DNA of 64,000 nt from an uncultured Paracoccaceae bacterium. GTDB taxonomy: Bacteria > Pseudomonadota > Alphaproteobacteria > Rhodobacterales > Rhodobacteraceae. Positions 8,533-17,557 of the stretch are shown here, piece after piece. The position numbers and the translations under genes were made by a program. The stretch lies in contig CANNCO010000002.1 of NCBI GenBank assembly GCA_947503175.1, positions 248,001 through 312,000 on the forward strand, given 5' to 3'. Position 1 is the stretch's first letter; each line of letters opens with the position of its first letter. The notes under the pieces are model-generated. The model did not search any database. It was not told the DNA's origin and saw only the letters and a list, made by a program, of their open reading frames with translations.

Positions 8533-9906
8533 ATGAAGAATGGTTCGATTGCCACGATTATGTTGCTTCCGATTATGGGATGCACAATAGCAGGTCAGGA
8601 CTACAAAGAACCGCAAGTTGTTGTTCCTGAAAGATTTGTAAATGCTCCATCCGACACGCTTAGCCAGGCTGCAACGATAGCTTGGTGGAGAATGCTGCGA
8701 GATCCACTTCTTGACGAATTCGTTTCGGTCGGACTGAAGCAGAACCTTGATATTCGAAGCGCGGTGGAGCGAATATCGGCCGCCGCAGCCGGTGCACGCA
8801 GAACCGGAATCAATTCTCAAATCGATGGAAGTATTTCCGGAGATCTAAGGCGATCCCGCGATGATGATGGCATTGTTTCCAACGAGGAAATAGGTGTCGT
8901 AAATGCTTCATTCGTATTCGACCTTTTTGGTGGGATAAGACGGGGCCGCGAAGAGAGCCTTGCCAGAGTTGACGTCGCGAAACTGGATGTCGGCACCGTT
9001 CGGCTTGCATATCTTGCCGATCTTGTCGGCAGTTACATCACTGCCCGCTATTATCAGAACGCGGCGTGGATCACGCGCCAGTCGATCGAAAGTCGGCGGC
9101 AGGCTTTGGATTTCGTTGAACGCCGTTTTGAGGCGCGGGAAGCGACAAGCCTCGAAAGAGCTCAGGCCCGGTCGCTTCTTGCGACAGCTCAAGCATCGCT
9201 GCCCATCTTGGAAGCCAATTACCAGGTCAGCGCATTTCGGATTGCAACTCTGATCAACCAGCCAGCGGGAGCCGTGTTAAGCCGGATGAACCGGGGCCGT
9301 GCCCAACCGCGCCCCCAGGGCGGCCTGCGAACGGGCGTGCCGGCGGATCTTTTGCGCAACCGTCCCGACGTTCGGGCCGCCGAGCGCGAATTCGCGGCCT
9401 CGATTGCCGCGATCGGCGTCGCCGAAGCGCAGCTTTACCCTTCGCTCCAACTCCTCGGAAATGTGACCGCGGGCAACGGGCGCACCTGGGCATTTGGACC
9501 ATCAATCACAGTTCCCCTTCTGAACCTTCCCATCCGCGCGGCCAACCGCGACATTGCCCGGTCCCGCGCCCGCGAGGCTGAACTGATCTACCGGCAACAG
9601 GTTTTGCGCGCGATCGAAGAAACCCAATCCGCTTTGGTTCTGACGAGATTCCAAAGACGTCAAACCGGATCATACGGGGCTGCAACAGCAGCGGCACGCG
9701 AAGTCGTGGAGCTTTCACGCGAAAGCTACGAAAATGGTGCCGTGACGATCATCGAGATCCTGGATGCCGAAAGAACTCTGCTGAGTAACCGACTGGAACT
9801 CGCCCGCTCGACCCGCGACTGGACGTCAAGCTGGGTGCAGCTTCAGGTTTCGGTCGGAAAAGGATGGCTTGCGGGGGTCAAATCGGTACGGGTCGCGTCT
9901 CGCTAG
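8533..9906 (+). CDS. TolC-family outer membrane efflux lipoprotein
   Basis: A 457-residue protein with a short hydrophobic leader ending in an IMGC lipobox (Cys about residue 16), so it is predicted to be a lipoprotein of the NodT/OprM type. Two coiled-coil outer-membrane-factor repeats follow. The first has ISAAAAGARRTGIN and DIRSAVERI heptads; the second has RPDVRAAEREFAASIAAIGVAEAQLYPSL split over the usual hinge. It would form the trimeric outer-membrane channel. It is convergent with HlyD (16 bp apart) inside the type I secretion locus, so it probably completes the TolC-HlyD-ABC machine. The first third of the gene is poorer in GC than its neighbours. A general RND efflux role remains possible. 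Confidence 0.85.
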   Translation: MKNGSIATIMLLPIMGCTIAGQDYKEPQVVVPERFVNAPSDTLSQAATIAWWRMLRDPLLDEFVSVGLKQNLDIRSAVERISAAAAGARRTGINSQIDGSISGDLRRSRDDDGIVSNEEIGVVNASFVFDLFGGIRRGREESLARVDVAKLDVGTVRLAYLADLVGSYITARYYQNAAWITRQSIESRRQALDFVERRFEAREATSLERAQARSLLATAQASLPILEANYQVSAFRIATLINQPAGAVLSRMNRGRAQPRPQGGLRTGVPADLLRNRPDVRAAEREFAASIAAIGVAEAQLYPSLQLLGNVTAGNGRTWAFGPSITVPLLNLPIRAANRDIARSRAREAELIYRQQVLRAIEETQSALVLTRFQRRQTGSYGAATAAAREVVELSRESYENGAVTIIEILDAERTLLSNRLELARSTRDWTSSWVQLQVSVGKGWLAGVKSVRVASR

Positions 9907-9922
9907 AACGCGGCCCCGCTTC

Positions 9923-11263
9923 CTACTGCTCCCGAAATGCGCGCGACATGCTGTCCGAGATCGGCTTTGTCAGGTATTGCGCGAATGTCCGCGTCGCTGT
10001 CTGGATCATGATCTCGGCTGGCATCCCCGGCGTCGGAACGAACCCCCGAACGCGGGCCAGTTGCTCGGGGCTGAGATTCACGCGCGCCACGTAAACCTCG
10101 CGTCGTGTTCCATCGGTGTTGTCCGTGATCGCATCGGCCGAGATATAGATGACCTCGCCCTCAAGCACGGGCGTTGTTCTCTGGTTCAGCGCCGAAAGCC
10201 GGACAACGGCCGTCTGTCCCTGCTGAATATCATCGATATCGGTCCGCGAAATCAGCACCTCAATGATCAGAGGCGCATCCGAGGGAAGGATTTCGGCAAT
10301 CGGTTTACCGGTTTCAATGACGCCGCCCGGGGTGTGATAGTGCATCCGGACAACCGTTCCCGAAACCGGGGCTTTCACATCTGAACGGCGCAGAATGCTC
10401 TGGGCCTTTCGCGATTTTTCACGAATGCTCTCAAGCTCGGCCTGTATCCCCTGAAGATCATCAAGAGCCGCCTGCCGATACTGAGATAACGCCTTTTGAA
10501 TCTGCGTCTCGTATTTGATCCGGATCTCTTCTATTTCACTGATCTCCGCTTTAAGACGACCGATCTGACCTTCAGTCTCGATCACTGCACGTTTCAGAAC
10601 GTTCAGTTCCGATTGGCGGATCAGACCCTGATCCAGAAGCCTTGATTTATCCTCGAGTTCCTCGGCCAGCAGAGCAAGTTGATCTTCATGCGATGCAAGC
10701 TGGACGGAATAGCCTTCGCCTCGAAATGCCAATGCGCTGATATTGCTTCCCAAAAGCGAGATATCGTTTTCGCGCGACGTCTTGGCCACGCGAAACGCCA
10801 GTTCCTGTCCGTGCAATATCGCCGCGATCTCGTGATCATCGCGCGCTGCTTCGATATGCGCCGGGAACGTAACATCATCAAGCGCCTGATACTGGGCAAA
10901 AAGCCGGGCGGATGTTGCCTCTAACCGGGCCTGACGGATGAACAGCTCTCGCCCATTGGCTTCGGCTGCGGTTTCATCAAGGCTCAAGATTACGTCGCCG
11001 GCCTCGATGCGGTCGCCCTCGGCTACCCGGATTTCTTCAATGATTCCTCCTTCCAGATGCTGAACGATCTTGTTCTGACCGGTTGCCACGAAGCTACCCT
11101 GCGCGATGATTGCCGCAGCAAGCGGCGCGCGGAACGCCCAGGCTCCGAAACCGCCAAATGCGACGACCAGCAGCGTGATACCGATGATGGCGTGTTTCCT
11201 GATCGAGCGCGGCACCTCGTGGTGCCACTCATAGGGGACCGGAAGGTTCGTGATGTTACTCAT
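9923..11263 (-). CDS. HlyD-family type I secretion periplasmic adaptor (membrane fusion protein)
   Basis: A 446-residue adaptor. A single transmembrane helix lies near residues 25-45 (IIGITLLVVAFGGFGAW), followed by a lipoyl-type half (GSFVATGQNKIVQHLEGGI and EGDRIEAGDVILSLD). A long coiled coil spans about residues 100-280. The second lipoyl half (VKAPVSGTVVRMHYHTPGGVI) and the C-terminal HlyD beta domain ending IMIQTATRTFAQYLTKP are typical of PrtE/HlyD proteins. The ATG at 11263 overlaps the ABC stop by eight bases, which indicates coupled translation. The protein would link the inner-membrane ABC transporter to the TolC channel encoded next door. Confidence 0.92.
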   Translation of the reverse strand: MSNITNLPVPYEWHHEVPRSIRKHAIIGITLLVVAFGGFGAWAFRAPLAAAIIAQGSFVATGQNKIVQHLEGGIIEEIRVAEGDRIEAGDVILSLDETAAEANGRELFIRQARLEATSARLFAQYQALDDVTFPAHIEAARDDHEIAAILHGQELAFRVAKTSRENDISLLGSNISALAFRGEGYSVQLASHEDQLALLAEELEDKSRLLDQGLIRQSELNVLKRAVIETEGQIGRLKAEISEIEEIRIKYETQIQKALSQYRQAALDDLQGIQAELESIREKSRKAQSILRRSDVKAPVSGTVVRMHYHTPGGVIETGKPIAEILPSDAPLIIEVLISRTDIDDIQQGQTAVVRLSALNQRTTPVLEGEVIYISADAITDNTDGTRREVYVARVNLSPEQLARVRGFVPTPGMPAEIMIQTATRTFAQYLTKPISDSMSRAFREQ

Positions 11264-13277
11264 CGCTGCTCTCGCTGATCGGTTTCCGGGGCGCATTAAC
11301 CTGGCCGTTCTTGCCTGCGGCAAGGCGCTGCATCACCTGTTCCCGTGCGCCAAACAGCGCGACGGAACCGCCGGCAAGCAACATGATCTTGTCAACGCAG
11401 CTTAGAAGCGCGGGTTTTTGCGTGATAACGACGACCGTGATCTTGTTGCGTTTCGCGTGTTCTACGGCACGGGCCAACGCCTTGTCGCCCGTGGTATCGA
11501 GGTTCGAGTTCGGTTCGTCCAGAACGACAAGCCGTGGACTGCCGAAGAACGCGCGCGCAAGGGCAATGCGTTGCTTCTGTCCTCCGGACAGGGGTGACCC
11601 ATCCGCCGCAACGACCGTCTCGTAACCATGTGGCAGGCTGGCAATCATCTCGTGGACATCCGCAAGCATCGCCGCTTCATGGATCTGGCTGTCGGTCGCG
11701 TCCTGACGCATCCGGCCGATATTGTCTTTGATCGTTCCGGGGAAAAGCTGAACGTCCTGTGGTAGGTAGCCGATGCTTTCCCCGAACTGGCGCGGATCCC
11801 AGTTCCGAAGGTCCATGAGATCGAGACGCACATTGCCGGATGTGGGAAGGATCGACCCCACAAGCATCTTTCCTAGCGTCGTTTTGCCGGCGCCCGAATT
11901 GCCGATAATCGCCAGTGTCTCACCGGGGTTCAGCGAAAAACTGACGCCGTTCAGGATGACTTGCTTGGTACCTGGCGGAACGAAGAGCAGCCGCTCCACA
12001 TCAAGCCGGCCTTCCGGTTGCGGCAAGCGTAACCGCTCGAACTGAAGCTTCGAACCATTCAGCAGGCTCACGATCCGTCCATAGGAGCCGCGTGACAAGA
12101 GAAAAGAGTTCCAACCCTCGATCGAGCCCTCGATCGGCGCAAGGGCACGCCCGGCGATGATCGATGCTGCGATGACCATGCCGCCGGTGATCTGACCGTC
12201 AATCGCGAGATAGGCACCCCATCCCAACATACCGATTTGCGTCAGCAAACGAGCAGCGCGTGAAAAGGCGGCCGAGACGATATTGCGATCCTGAGCGCGA
12301 ACCTGCGCCGTCAGGGACTGGGCCGTATCCCGACCCCAGATTGTCACCGCCTCCGGGATCATCGCCAGAGCATTGATGATCTGGCTGTTTCGCGACATCG
12401 AGTCGAGATGCATGTTGGCCTTCGACTGTGCAAGGTTGGCCTCGGCGAAGGGTTTCGACGTGGCACGCTGATTGATCAACGCGATGACCAGAAGGATCAG
12501 CGACGTAACCACGACGATAGATCCGAGATGCGGGTGCACAAGGAAGATCGCAAAAATGAAAAGCGGCGCGAACGGGACATCCAGGAACGAAATGAGCGTG
12601 CCGGAGGTGATGAAACCCCGCAACTGCTGAAGATCACCCAATGTCTGGTATTCGCGCCCGGTTCCATGCAATGACGCATGCGCCGCGGCGCTCAGAATGG
12701 GCGCGCCAAGCCGTGCAGCCACCTCAACGGCTGTCCGCATCAGCATGAAACGCCGGATTGCATCGAACACCGCCTGAAGAATGACAGCCCCTGCGATGAC
12801 GATCGTCAGCATGATCAGTGTATCGATCGACCGGCTTGTCAGCACCCTGTCGGAGATCTGAAAAAGATAGATCGGGATGGCAAGGATGAGCAGGTTCGTC
12901 GCGCAGGTCAGGATCATCACGAAGAACATGTTCCTGCGAACGGCTGCCTTGCCGATCCGCAGGGCATTCGCAAAATCCTCGGGCCCTGTCCTCTCGTGAA
13001 AGCGCGGCGTTCCGCCGCCACCCCCGCCCGCTCCGGAGTTCGACGGCGTGGGTTTGTCCGAACGGGGAATGGGCTCTCCAGCCTTGCCTTCTATCGTTAC
13101 GCCGACACCGCTTGCCTTGGCCGATGGCTGATCAGAACCGGGTTCGTTGACGCGCTGCTCGGGACTGAGACGCAGCTTGTCGGCCGCAGACCGGGCGAAG
13201 TCCTCAGCCTCCTTATTCGGCGCACGTGGAAATTCGTCCTGCTCAGGCGACGAGTAAGTGTGATCTTTCAATTTCAA
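11256..13277 (-). CDS. Type I secretion ABC transporter, permease fused to ATPase (PrtD/HlyB type)
   Basis: A 673-residue half transporter. The first 120 residues or so are a low-complexity hydrophilic extension with a GAGGGGGG run, and there is no C39 peptidase domain. Transmembrane helices follow from about residue 120 to 390. The ATPase has Walker A GNSGAGKTT near 450, the signature LSGGQKQR near 560 and Walker B LVVLDEPNSNLD. The best start is a TTG (13277, or 13271) because no ATG precedes the membrane domain; a G7 tract lies just upstream. It is downstream of two repetitive, acidic proteins on the same strand, which are its probable cargo. It would recognise an uncleaved C-terminal signal and export in one step. 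Confidence 0.92.
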   Translation of the reverse strand: MKLKDHTYSSPEQDEFPRAPNKEAEDFARSAADKLRLSPEQRVNEPGSDQPSAKASGVGVTIEGKAGEPIPRSDKPTPSNSGAGGGGGGTPRFHERTGPEDFANALRIGKAAVRRNMFFVMILTCATNLLILAIPIYLFQISDRVLTSRSIDTLIMLTIVIAGAVILQAVFDAIRRFMLMRTAVEVAARLGAPILSAAAHASLHGTGREYQTLGDLQQLRGFITSGTLISFLDVPFAPLFIFAIFLVHPHLGSIVVVTSLILLVIALINQRATSKPFAEANLAQSKANMHLDSMSRNSQIINALAMIPEAVTIWGRDTAQSLTAQVRAQDRNIVSAAFSRAARLLTQIGMLGWGAYLAIDGQITGGMVIAASIIAGRALAPIEGSIEGWNSFLLSRGSYGRIVSLLNGSKLQFERLRLPQPEGRLDVERLLFVPPGTKQVILNGVSFSLNPGETLAIIGNSGAGKTTLGKMLVGSILPTSGNVRLDLMDLRNWDPRQFGESIGYLPQDVQLFPGTIKDNIGRMRQDATDSQIHEAAMLADVHEMIASLPHGYETVVAADGSPLSGGQKQRIALARAFFGSPRLVVLDEPNSNLDTTGDKALARAVEHAKRNKITVVVITQKPALLSCVDKIMLLAGGSVALFGAREQVMQRLAAGKNGQVNAPRKPISESSDE

Positions 13278-13301
13278 TCCCCCCCGGGGTGAAAGTACTT
13301 G

Positions 13302-15341
13302 TTACGCGGTCATTGATTGCATTACGTCAGCCGTCTGCGAACCAGCATCGGACGCAGTTCCGCCATAGCCGTTTTCGCCATCTCCGGATGCTCCCGGATA
13401 CTCAGGCAAGAGCATGTCATCGGCGAGAAATGCGACTGCCTCGTTCGCAAGGGCCGACAGTTCGACACCCAATGGTGACGCATCGGTATCGACCAGTTCC
13501 GCTTGATAAAGCAGCGCGTCGTCATAGGTGTCGCCCCCCACCATGACCGTCGAGTCAAAGCCAAGATCGACAATGTTCACTGAGTTGATCAGGCTGTTCG
13601 AACCGGTGATGACCTCGACTGCGTCTTCGGTATCGTCCACGAAGTCGTCAAGTGCTTCACTCACCTGATCCTGATCGCCAAAGATGTTCGTCTGGGCAAT
13701 CGACGTGACCTTAATCAGATTGCCGGCGACGTAGAGAACGCTCAGCGCGTCCAGACCGTTAAACAGCGGGTTCTGCGCAACGTCACTTGCGATGTCCTCG
13801 GCTCCGTCGGCCAGGTCATCCAGTGCATCTGCGAAACTGTCCTGCATGTCCTCGAACGCATCGGTGCCATGCTTTTCAATCGATACATGGTTCAGCAGAA
13901 GGTTATCGTGACCCGAGATGCTCGAGTTCATCGACACTGTTGTGTCGTCATCATCCAGCAAGACATTGGTCTGGGAGATGACGGTCGCATTCATCATGTC
14001 CCCGCCGACGATGATCAGATCGTAACCAAAGCCGATCTGAAGCGCCTGACCATAGTTGAACAGCAGGTTCTCTCCTGTCCCGATAAAGGTCGCACTTGCC
14101 GAAATCGAGTAGTCGACCACATCGGCATCCATCGCAAAGCTGAACTGGGAGAAACTGTTCAACAGAACGACATCGGACTCGATCCGTTCGATATTCCAGA
14201 CCGATGGAAGGGCAAAAGATGCGGGGATCGCCGCCTCGCCTTCCACATCCGGGTTGCTGGACGGTGTCAGGAACTGGGCAACATTCATCGTCGTCGATGG
14301 TGCGTCGATGTTGAAACCCGAGCCGGTATCGTTGTCGCTCAACACATTGACCTGACTGATCATCGTGGCGTTTGTCATGTCGCCGCCGACGACAATGACG
14401 CCGGCATCGATCCAGCTGGTTGTCAGGTTCACTTCGTTCGTCGCTTCGTTCGCTCCGGTGACGACCTGATGACCTGCAGCAACGGTATAGGGGTTTGGCG
14501 TGTCGTCCTCATGCTTGGCGGCAAGAGTGCCGTCCTCGGCCTCCTTCGCCTCTGCTTCCGCTTCCGCCTCGGCTCTTTTTTCCGCCAGATATGCAGGAAG
14601 CAGGTCTTCAATCTCTACCGGTTCGCTCAGAACCTCACCACCCGATATCACGAGCGGGCCATCGGCATCGGCTGCCGCTTCGTCAAGTTCTTCCTTATCG
14701 AGCACTGCGACGGTTGCACCTTCGATCTCCGGCAGTTCAAATCCGTCAACTGTCGCCTTCAGAACCTCCGCAAAGTCAGGATGCAGGGCGAGGATGGGGT
14801 CAACCAATCCCGAGCCATATCCTCCAAGCGCTGCCGCGACTGCTGCTGCACCTGTCAGGTCCAGGTAAAGCTGTTCGAGATCGACGACTGAACTGTCGTC
14901 CGAAAAACCGATCACGTCATTGTCGAACAGGGTAATGCTTTGAAGCGTTACCGTTACAAGCGACGACGGGATCGGAACAAAGGGCAAAAGAATCATGCCC
15001 GAACTTGAAAAGGATCCCAGCCACCCGCCGACATCCTCGACAAGGGGTACGCCGAAAAAGGGGGCCGCGGTTTGTGTGGCTGGGATCGACGCATCTGCAA
15101 CCGCCTGGGACTCAAGTAAGGGATCGGTTACGGGTGCGTATTTCACTCCGGGTTCAAATGGTTTCAGATCATGACCGTTTTTGACCTTAACCTGAGTAAT
15201 TTCATGGGTTCTGGCCGCGTCCTGGGCTGCTTTCTCGGCCTTGAACACCTCGTATTGATCCCGGAGTCGCATTTCTTCGGCGGTAAGATGAAAGACGCCG
15301 ATGAAATGACTGATGGTTTCCGTCGTCTGATCTAATGGCAT
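13302..15341 (-). CDS. Acidic repetitive protein, candidate type I secretion substrate (second)
   Basis: A 679-residue acidic protein with no N-terminal signal peptide. No known domain was recognised. From about residue 310 to 610 it has four imperfect repeats spaced by roughly 60 to 130 residues. They begin VVGGDMTNATMISQVNVL (near 315), IVGGDMMNATVISQTNVL (near 440), VAGNLIKVTSIAQTNIF (near 537) and MVGGDTYDDALLYQAEL (near 600). Each repeat has alternating hydrophobic and polar residues rich in Asn and Gln, followed by an Asp-rich turn, which suggests stacked beta strands. The residue 240-300 stretch is Glu/Ala-rich and perhaps helical. It lies directly upstream of the ABC gene (24 bp), so secretion by that machine is likely. 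It lacks RTX nonapeptides. Adhesin or matrix-fibre function is inference. Confidence 0.75.
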   Translation of the reverse strand: MPLDQTTETISHFIGVFHLTAEEMRLRDQYEVFKAEKAAQDAARTHEITQVKVKNGHDLKPFEPGVKYAPVTDPLLESQAVADASIPATQTAAPFFGVPLVEDVGGWLGSFSSSGMILLPFVPIPSSLVTVTLQSITLFDNDVIGFSDDSSVVDLEQLYLDLTGAAAVAAALGGYGSGLVDPILALHPDFAEVLKATVDGFELPEIEGATVAVLDKEELDEAAADADGPLVISGGEVLSEPVEIEDLLPAYLAEKRAEAEAEAEAKEAEDGTLAAKHEDDTPNPYTVAAGHQVVTGANEATNEVNLTTSWIDAGVIVVGGDMTNATMISQVNVLSDNDTGSGFNIDAPSTTMNVAQFLTPSSNPDVEGEAAIPASFALPSVWNIERIESDVVLLNSFSQFSFAMDADVVDYSISASATFIGTGENLLFNYGQALQIGFGYDLIIVGGDMMNATVISQTNVLLDDDDTTVSMNSSISGHDNLLLNHVSIEKHGTDAFEDMQDSFADALDDLADGAEDIASDVAQNPLFNGLDALSVLYVAGNLIKVTSIAQTNIFGDQDQVSEALDDFVDDTEDAVEVITGSNSLINSVNIVDLGFDSTVMVGGDTYDDALLYQAELVDTDASPLGVELSALANEAVAFLADDMLLPEYPGASGDGENGYGGTASDAGSQTADVMQSMTA

Positions 15342-15442
15342 TTTGGCTATCCTGCTGCGTTACATCCGCGATCCGTTGTTATGCCGCGGCTTGATGTGGG
15401 GCCGAGAGCGCCGATGGCGCTCTCGGTACTTGTAAGAACCGA

Positions 15443-17557
15443 TCAGGTGTCGTCTTCACCGATCCATGTGGATGTCATCGCACCACCAACAACGGTCATG
15501 TCGACCGTGTTGCCGAGGACGTTGGCACCCATCACGATGTTCTGGTTGAACGCCGTATTTTCGATGGCAGCCGCAGCCGAGGCATAGGATTCGCCAGTGA
15601 CATATCCGTCGTCACCGTTGTTCGAACCCCAGGAGCCAAGGTTCCCGCCAGCACCACCGGCGCCGTTGGTTGCGGTACCGCCCATGCCACCCATGACGTC
15701 GCCGCCATTGGCCGGGCCGACACTTGCCATACCGCCCATCGCATCGCCGGTCGAACCACCGGTTGCGGTGACTGTGCCACCCATACCGGTATCGCCGCTC
15801 TGCGCATCGGACTCACCGGTTCCACTGGCTTCGGTCGAAGCATCGTCATCCGACTTTCCGGCACCGCCGTAACCGGCAATGGCTTCCGCCATGCTTTCGG
15901 CAGATCCGTCGAGATCATCTTCGGACCACAGCTTGGAGATGGCATCGGAGGAGCTTGATGCATCCGCATCGCCGTCCCCGTCACCCGAAGCGTCGGCTTG
16001 CGACGACACATCGTTGGTACCGCCGGCACCGCCAGCTGAATCGGCCGAACCTTTGCCCGTACCCGTCGCGGCAGAATCCGCGGCCGAGTCGTTGGATCCG
16101 CCTTCACCGCCGGTCGAGGTACCAGTCGCCTCGCCGGTCGACGTCTGCGTGGCATCGCCGGAATCGGCTTTGCCGTTTCCACCGTCTCCGCCATCGGCAT
16201 CGGCGTCACCGTCGTTCTTGGCCTTGGCTGTCGTATCCTCCGACTCTGCTTCACTACCTTCGGAGCCAAAGCCGAGGAACGGAATACCGCCACCGTTTAC
16301 GGTTGCCGTGGAATCGGCATCTGCTTTTGCACCACCAAGGTTGATCGCGCCGGCATCGCCGCCATCGCCACCGTCACCGTCAGCATCCGACGATGAGTCG
16401 CCATCCACATCAGACTTGGCCTTCGACTTGGCGTCACCACCTTCGGCACCTTCAGCATAGGATGCAGCGCCGGAAAGCGCGCCACCCAACCCGGCACCGA
16501 GTGCACCGGAATCGCCACCGTTGGCATCGTCGGCTTCGGCTCCCGATCCGGCAAGCCCGGCACCGACACCAACGCCGATTGCTCCGGTATCGCCGATATC
16601 GCCACCGTCGGCATCCGCGTCATTATCGGTTTCAGCATTTCCTTCGGTCTTGGCCTTGACCTTGGCGTCACCGCCATCGCCGCCTTCGCTATCGGAGTCG
16701 GTCGAAGACGACCCAACGCCCAAACCGACACCAAGCGAGAATGCCGAACCGCTGTCGCCGCCATTGCCACCTTCGGCCTCGACGTCGTCATTGCTTCCGC
16801 TTTCGCCGCCCTTGGCCATGGCCACGCCGCCATAGGTCTTGCCGCCGTGAGCATCGCCACCATAGGCGTCCGCACCACTGCCGCCGGAGCCGCCTTCGGA
16901 CTCGGCATTGATGCCTTCTTCCGCATAGGCATGGCCACCTGTCGCGTTACCCGACTGCTTGAACTCACCGTCGTTAACGACGCGGGCGTCACCAAGGTGA
17001 TCGTTGTCCGTCAGGTTCGCGGACTGCGCATTGACGATACCGGTATCGTTTCCTTCGCCATTCAGGGCATCGCCCAGAATGTCATCGAGGTTCAGATCAT
17101 GGCCGGGGTCATAATCGATATCACCCTTCGCCGCAAAAACATCGTCGATGGATGACCCATTGTCCTGATCGATGTCGATCATGTCATCATCGCGCGGGAT
17201 CCACTCGCCACCACCGAAGTCGATATGCACCGAGTTCGAGTTGTCGTTGGAATCGTCGCCGCCGTTCTTGTTCTTGACGGTGGTGTCCTGATCGTTCTGC
17301 TGCTGCTGCTGCTGTTTTTGCTTCTGCTGCTGCTGCTGATCGGACTCCGACGACGTCTTCTGCTGCTGTTGCACCTTGTTGTGGTTGTCGTTGTCGCTGG
17401 TGTTATCGACATCCGTCTTCTGCTTCTGTGCCTGAAGATCGGCTTCGATGTTTGCCTCTTTCACAAACGCAGTCGTGTGAAAATCAGCGTCGATATTGTC
17501 GACCTTAATGTCGTCGAAAACCACCTGGTTGTTGGTTTGATGTCTCTTTCCAGACAT
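15443..17557 (-). CDS. Very low-complexity Gly/Asp/Ala/Ser protein, candidate type I secretion substrate (first)
   Basis: A 704-residue acidic protein. The ATG at 17557 is chosen because an AAGGAG site lies eight bases upstream; an upstream in-frame TTG (17584) has no such site. Residues 1-60 are a distinct head (KVDNIDADFHTTAFVKEANI). Residues 65-105 are Gln-rich, with runs of five and six Gln. Residues 105-190 are Asp/Asn-rich. Residues 200-660 are a Gly/Asp/Ser/Ala field with recurring GGDGGDA, GGDAKVKAK and GVGVGAG blocks. A short hydrophobic tail has NQNIVMGANVLGNTVDM and TVVGGAMTSTWI, resembling the repeats of the next protein. It has no signal peptide, enzyme motif or RTX nonapeptide. 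Position suggests export through the adjacent ABC system; an extracellular fibre or gel-forming role is inference. Confidence 0.75.
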   Translation of the reverse strand: MSGKRHQTNNQVVFDDIKVDNIDADFHTTAFVKEANIEADLQAQKQKTDVDNTSDNDNHNKVQQQQKTSSESDQQQQQKQKQQQQQQNDQDTTVKNKNGGDDSNDNSNSVHIDFGGGEWIPRDDDMIDIDQDNGSSIDDVFAAKGDIDYDPGHDLNLDDILGDALNGEGNDTGIVNAQSANLTDNDHLGDARVVNDGEFKQSGNATGGHAYAEEGINAESEGGSGGSGADAYGGDAHGGKTYGGVAMAKGGESGSNDDVEAEGGNGGDSGSAFSLGVGLGVGSSSTDSDSEGGDGGDAKVKAKTEGNAETDNDADADGGDIGDTGAIGVGVGAGLAGSGAEADDANGGDSGALGAGLGGALSGAASYAEGAEGGDAKSKAKSDVDGDSSSDADGDGGDGGDAGAINLGGAKADADSTATVNGGGIPFLGFGSEGSEAESEDTTAKAKNDGDADADGGDGGNGKADSGDATQTSTGEATGTSTGGEGGSNDSAADSAATGTGKGSADSAGGAGGTNDVSSQADASGDGDGDADASSSSDAISKLWSEDDLDGSAESMAEAIAGYGGAGKSDDDASTEASGTGESDAQSGDTGMGGTVTATGGSTGDAMGGMASVGPANGGDVMGGMGGTATNGAGGAGGNLGSWGSNNGDDGYVTGESYASAAAAIENTAFNQNIVMGANVLGNTVDMTVVGGAMTSTWIGEDDT

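Noticed and set aside
13869-14891. Plus-strand 340-codon open frame opposite the second substrate
   Set aside because: It lies wholly inside the minus-strand gene, has a composition rich in Arg, His and Cys typical of antisense frames, and shows no domain.
15879-16460. Plus-strand Pro/Ser-rich open frame of 193 codons
   Set aside because: It is the shadow of the Gly/Asp/Ser/Ala repeats on the other strand. Repetitive codons keep several frames open, and it has no ribosome-binding site or family similarity.
15443-17557. RTX calcium-binding repeats in the first substrate
   Set aside because: Gly and Asp are abundant, but the nine-residue GGxGxDxUx spacing does not recur.
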